Positions 13,263 through 16,207 of a stretch of DNA of 16,207 nucleotides are shown in pieces. Where the stretch lies: contig CAUBTS010000041.1 of assembly GCA_958438955.1 (NCBI GenBank), positions 1-16,207 on the forward strand, in the 5' to 3' direction. This DNA comes from an uncultured Collinsella sp. GTDB lineage: Bacteria; Actinomycetota; Coriobacteriia; Coriobacteriales; Coriobacteriaceae. How positions within the stretch are numbered: position 1 is the first letter of the stretch; each line of letters begins with the position of its first letter. The position numbers were made by a program, and so were the translations under genes. The notes beneath the pieces are model-generated. The model was not told the DNA's origin, did no database searches, and saw only the letters and a list, made by a program, of their open reading frames with translations.

Positions 13263-15103
13263 TGACCGATCTTGCATCCACCACACCACAATCGCTCGGT
13301 CGCGATCCCATGGTCGGCCTGCGCCTGGCGCGTGTCGACGGGTTTGAGCCGGCCATTGCGCTCGGTCAGGACGAACTGCCTGCCTATCTGCGTCGTTTTA
13401 CGATGCTGTTTGCCGACGATGCCACCATGCGCCGTGGCGGTATCGGCCGCGTGACGCGTGCCGTCAACGCCCAAGGCGAGGCCGTGGCACTCAAACAGCT
13501 CATCTTGCCGGCGCGCGATGAGTTTGACGACGATGCCGCTCACGAGGCGTTGGTCGCCAAGTTCAAGGCGGCGTTTCGCGAGGAATACGAATGCCATCGC
13601 GCCCTTTCGGGCCTTAAGGGCTTCCCCCGCCTCTATGGCTGGGGCGAGGTCGACGGTGTGCCTGCAATTGTCATGGAATGGGTCGAGGGCGAGACGCTTG
13701 CCCGCTTGCGTTCGCGACTCGCCGTGGACGACGCCGGACGCCTGTCGCCGCTTGCGGCGGCGCGTCTGGGTCGCGACCTGTTCGATCTGCTCTGCCGTAT
13801 GAGCCTGGTGGGTGAGGGCTTTGTCCATCGCGATATCTCGCCCGCTAATATTATGGTGCGTACGGCGCGTCTACCGCTTGACCGGCAGCTTGCCGAGGGC
13901 ACCTTTGACCTGTGCCTGATCGACTTTGGCTCGTCGCTGGCGCTTGAGCCTGCGTCGGCCGTGGCCGGTACCGGCGGCAAGGCGTCGTTTACGGAGCGTT
14001 ATGCCACGCTGCGTCGCGCGACGGTTGCCTATGCCCCGCCCGAGATGCTCACCGACGATATTCCCGACCTGCGCGCTTTGCGTATGTCACCGGCGATTGA
14101 CGTCTATGCCGCGGCAAGTACGGTTTACGAGCTCATTGCCGGCGTCGCGCCATACGAAGCCGCGCCGAGCACTTCGGGCACCTCGGGTTCGCGCAAAAAG
14201 ACGCGCGACATCGCGAGCCCCTACCGTCTCAAGATGGACACACGGCCCGACTATCCCATTGGTGCCCATGCGCCCGGTTGTGATTTGACTCAGCTGCTCC
14301 GTCGTGAGCCCGATGTGGCGCTCGCCGCGGCCGAGCAGGCCCAGCAGCTAGGGCTTGAGCCGGATTCCGAAGAGCTACGCGATGCGCTGGCGTTTGTCGA
14401 TGCCCAGCTGTTCGACGTGGTGATGGCCTGTCTGTCCAGCCATCAAAAAGATCGTCCCGAGCCGGCGGCGGTCGAGGCGGCGCTCTCGGCGTTTTGTGAC
14501 CACTATGCGCAAAATGTCGGTCGTTCGCTCCGCGGCGAGCCGCTCACGCCGTGCCCCATGGATGCGTCTGGCCGCGCGGTTCGTCGCGCGGCGATGATCG
14601 GTGCGGCGGTCGTCTGTGGCGTGGTTTGGGCTGTGGTCGTGGTTTCGGCCGCGCTGCTGGCGTCGGGCGCTCGCGTGACGGCGACTTTGGGATCGCTCGT
14701 GTGGTCTGGGTCGCTACCGGGTATTATTGCCGCACTGGCGTTGGCGCTGCCAGGCATAGCCGGCGTTGCCGCGGGGGCACTTGCGCGCGATCGGCGCTCG
14801 GGCTTCCTGCAGGGCGTGCTTGCGCTTTCTGCCTGCGAGGTTCCGGTGCTGGTTGTGGCTGCATGTAGCGTATTTTCCCAACGCGCCGTGATGGGCGGCC
14901 TTGTTGCCGCTCTGGTTGCAACCTATACGCTTACGTGGTTTTTGCTTGCGATGGGCTTTGCCTTTGAACTTCCCGTTTCGGCACCACGACGCACAAAAGC
15001 CCAGATGGCGACTCCGCTTGCCGGTGGAGCCGCAGCTGCCCGTACTTTTGGCGGACCTGTCGAAGTATCGTCCGATTCTATTTCTACGACCAAGGAGGCC
15101 TAG
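13259..15103 (+). CDS. Ser/Thr protein kinase with four-TM C-terminal domain
   Basis: This is a 614-residue protein. The kinase domain is at about 50-415: nucleotide loop RRGGIGRVTRAVN (58-70), Lys79 in VALK, Glu108 or Glu109, catalytic loop HRDISPAN (D192, N197; the usual Lys two after Asp is Ser), DFG at 222-224, a long activation segment with T245 and T255, and YAPPE at 258-262. An insertion rich in Ser/Thr and basic residues lies at 301-318. Four hydrophobic helices follow at about 445-468, 483-505, 517-538 and 546-570, so the enzyme is membrane-bound with no PASTA or other recognisable sensor domain. The Ser-for-Lys change occurs in other bacterial kinases with an HRDISP motif, so activity is still likely. 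The start is the ATG overlapping the upstream stop; a second ATG follows immediately. Confidence 0.92.
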   Translation: MMTDLASTTPQSLGRDPMVGLRLARVDGFEPAIALGQDELPAYLRRFTMLFADDATMRRGGIGRVTRAVNAQGEAVALKQLILPARDEFDDDAAHEALVAKFKAAFREEYECHRALSGLKGFPRLYGWGEVDGVPAIVMEWVEGETLARLRSRLAVDDAGRLSPLAAARLGRDLFDLLCRMSLVGEGFVHRDISPANIMVRTARLPLDRQLAEGTFDLCLIDFGSSLALEPASAVAGTGGKASFTERYATLRRATVAYAPPEMLTDDIPDLRALRMSPAIDVYAAASTVYELIAGVAPYEAAPSTSGTSGSRKKTRDIASPYRLKMDTRPDYPIGAHAPGCDLTQLLRREPDVALAAAEQAQQLGLEPDSEELRDALAFVDAQLFDVVMACLSSHQKDRPEPAAVEAALSAFCDHYAQNVGRSLRGEPLTPCPMDASGRAVRRAAMIGAAVVCGVVWAVVVVSAALLASGARVTATLGSLVWSGSLPGIIAALALALPGIAGVAAGALARDRRSGFLQGVLALSACEVPVLVVAACSVFSQRAVMGGLVAALVATYTLTWFLLAMGFAFELPVSAPRRTKAQMATPLAGGAAAARTFGGPVEVSSDSISTTKEA

Positions 15104-15106
15104 GTC

Positions 15107-16045
15107 ATGGCATCTCAAGTTGAGCTCACCCCATGCGGGGCCATGTTTGACATCTTTAAGCGCGCGGCGCATCTGAGCCATATCGAGCTGTGCGGCCTGG
15201 TGCTTTCGTCCCGTCCGCTCGCCGACGGCCGCAGCCCGCAGAGCCGAGCCGCCGATCGCTCTTGGGTTTCCCGCTTTATCGTTCGCGCGCCGGTCGGCAC
15301 GCTTCAGCAGCGCTACTTTGCCGAATACGGTACCTCGGCTGCGCGTATTATGTCGCAACTGGCCCTGCGCCAGCGAAATCCCATGGACTCCACGGCTGTG
15401 ATCAATATGGTGTGCGGTCCTGCAGGTGAACCGATGGTACGCGCGCTCGAAGAGTGTCACCAGGACACGAATCTCTATCGCAACGCGCTCGATCGCCTGT
15501 CCCAGGCGGCGGAACTCATGCCCGCCGAGCGCGCTGAGGCCGTGCTGGTGCTGTTTGTCGCCGTCGGTTGTTCGGCGGATGTGCGGTCCTCGGTGAACTA
15601 TGCCATCGACTACGCGCACGCGACCTGTGGCGGAGGCACCTCCACGCCGCGTTCGCTTGGCATGTCGATGACCGCGGGCGAGCGCGAACCCGCCCCGGCG
15701 CACCCCTTGGGCTTGCTGCGCGTACAAAACAGTTTTGTCGTGAGCGCCCCGCGCTGGATTCAGCCGAGCGAGCAGGGTGTTGAGATTGGCGCGCTGGCCA
15801 CTGGTGAGGGCGATATTACCGACGTCGGCGACGATGTCTCGGCCCGCCATGCCCATATCTGGTGCGATGCTCAAAATATCTGGCACGTCGAGGACTTGTC
15901 GTCCACCAACGGAACCGTGGTGGTAAACGGGGCCACGCGCGTCTGCATTCAGGTCGAGCCCGGTCGTTCCGCCCAACTCAATCCCGGCGACGAACTCAAG
16001 CTCGGCGAATCCACTACCTACGCCATTCTCTTCGGTGCCCTCTAG
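15107..16045 (+). CDS. Protein with C-terminal variant FHA domain, partner of the adjacent kinase
   Basis: The protein has 312 residues and starts at ATG 15107 with AAGGAGG 8 nt upstream, 3 nt after the kinase stop. Residues 1-200 are soluble, mostly helical in character and not recognised; they contain Cys 10, 29, 103, 117, 155 and 174. The FHA domain is at about 205-312: S245 and H248 in VSARHAHI, then N268 and G269 in SSTNGT. The GR pair that starts the phosphate-contacting loop in FHA domains is missing its Arg: the sequence reads EIGALATGEGDI (227-236). Phosphothreonine binding may therefore be altered. Position and tight spacing make it the likely reader or substrate of the upstream kinase (inference). 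A stem-loop terminator follows 12 nt after its stop. Confidence 0.88.
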   Translation: MASQVELTPCGAMFDIFKRAAHLSHIELCGLVLSSRPLADGRSPQSRAADRSWVSRFIVRAPVGTLQQRYFAEYGTSAARIMSQLALRQRNPMDSTAVINMVCGPAGEPMVRALEECHQDTNLYRNALDRLSQAAELMPAERAEAVLVLFVAVGCSADVRSSVNYAIDYAHATCGGGTSTPRSLGMSMTAGEREPAPAHPLGLLRVQNSFVVSAPRWIQPSEQGVEIGALATGEGDITDVGDDVSARHAHIWCDAQNIWHVEDLSSTNGTVVVNGATRVCIQVEPGRSAQLNPGDELKLGESTTYAILFGAL

Positions 16046-16056
16046 CCAGTCCTGCC

Positions 16057-16087
16057 AAATGATCCCTCCGTCCCCAAGGGATCATTT
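16057..16087. terminator. Strong stem-loop terminator closing the second kinase operon
   Basis: A perfect 11-bp stem, AAATGATCCCT with AGGGATCATTT, and a 9-nt loop. The arm ends are A-rich on the left and T-rich on the right (CATTTT), so it could work in both directions. It begins 12 nt after the stop codon of the FHA gene. Confidence 0.85.
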
Positions 16088-16107
16088 TGCTCCCGGCAGT
16101 CACCCAA

Positions 16108-16121
16108 GGTAAACCTTTACC
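16108..16121. promoter_or_regulatory. Short palindrome GGTAAA-CC-TTTACC upstream of the right-edge promoter
   Basis: Perfect 6-bp arms with a 2-bp centre, about 40 bp upstream of the TACAAT at 16161. It could be a binding site for a regulator of the gene to the right. It is short enough that chance cannot be excluded. Confidence 0.25.
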
Positions 16122-16160
16122 GCCCGCCTATATTTGCCGAAATTACACTTGACGGCGGGG

Positions 16161-16166
16161 TACAAT
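16161..16166 (+). promoter_or_regulatory. -10 box (TACAAT) of a promoter at the right edge
   Basis: TACAAT follows TTGACGGCGGGG. The TTGACG is only 6 nt from the -10, too close to be its -35. No other -35 fits well. An ATG follows 8 nt after the hexamer. Confidence 0.45.
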
Positions 16167-16174
16167 AAACCCGC

Positions 16175-16207
16175 ATGCGGATTTCCGTTGCGGGCGCTTC
16201 CCATCGC
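16175..16207 (+). CDS. Possible 5' end of a gene running off the window, leaderless start
   Basis: From ATG 16175 the frame is open to the edge (MRISVAGASHR). There is no Shine-Dalgarno. The ATG sits 8 nt after TACAAT, where a leaderless mRNA would begin. Eleven codons are too few to identify a product, and the true start could be further right. Confidence 0.3.
   Translation, partial: MRISVAGASHR

Noticed and set aside
14714..15976. Long open frame (420 codons) on the minus strand
   Set aside because: It is antisense to the second kinase and the FHA gene, both of which have clear motifs. It has no family features and arises from high-GC codon bias.

Overview
The window looks like a chromosomal segment of a high-GC Gram-positive bacterium. 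The gene set (FhaA with its DUF3662-type N-terminus, FhaB, a PstP-like PP2C phosphatase, FtsW/RodA and a class B PBP in one cluster) is actinobacterial. The overall style suggests Coriobacteriia (Collinsella/Olsenella-like), but that assignment is inference from family knowledge, not from a marker gene.

Layout. (1) Positions 1-6903, minus strand: a tightly packed signalling and cell-wall operon read right to left. It holds a polytopic Ser/Thr kinase, fhaA, fhaB, a PP2C phosphatase and a SEDS (FtsW/RodA) protein, with 4-nt overlaps or short gaps. The SEDS reading frame does not stop: it continues through a roughly 50-residue linker into the N-terminus of a class B penicillin-binding protein and leaves the window at position 1. 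This is one fused glycosyltransferase-transpeptidase polypeptide. (2) Positions 7048-7764, minus: a YcxB-like two-TM protein, divergent from dnaX. (3) Positions 7880-12111: the replication/recombination group dnaX, ebfC (ybaB) and recR on the plus strand. It is split by a lower-GC, oppositely oriented orphan membrane gene (10367-10840) and an AT-rich spacer carrying inverted repeats. (4) Positions 12112-16087, plus: a second Ser/Thr-kinase module with a membrane-anchored Ser/Gly-linker protein of unknown function, a kinase with a four-TM C-terminus, and a protein with a variant C-terminal FHA domain. A strong stem-loop terminator closes it. (5) The right edge (16088-16207) holds a promoter-like sequence and possibly the first codons of another gene.

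How the genes work together. In region 1 the kinase and PP2C phosphatase would set the phosphorylation of cell-wall substrates, FhaA and FhaB would read phosphothreonine marks, and the SEDS-PBP fusion would polymerise and crosslink peptidoglycan. Region 4 repeats the kinase plus FHA logic with an extracytoplasmic partner but without its own phosphatase; the PP2C of region 1 could serve both.

The most notable observations are the in-frame SEDS-PBP fusion, the three-gene kinase module of region 4, and its control region. That region has two near-identical palindromes (GTTGTGCAAC and GTTGCGCAAC, 73 bp apart), an extended -10 placed for a leaderless start, and an intrinsic-terminator hairpin directly before a strong Shine-Dalgarno. 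No rRNA, tRNA, CRISPR array or insertion sequence was seen. GC values quoted here are hand counts.
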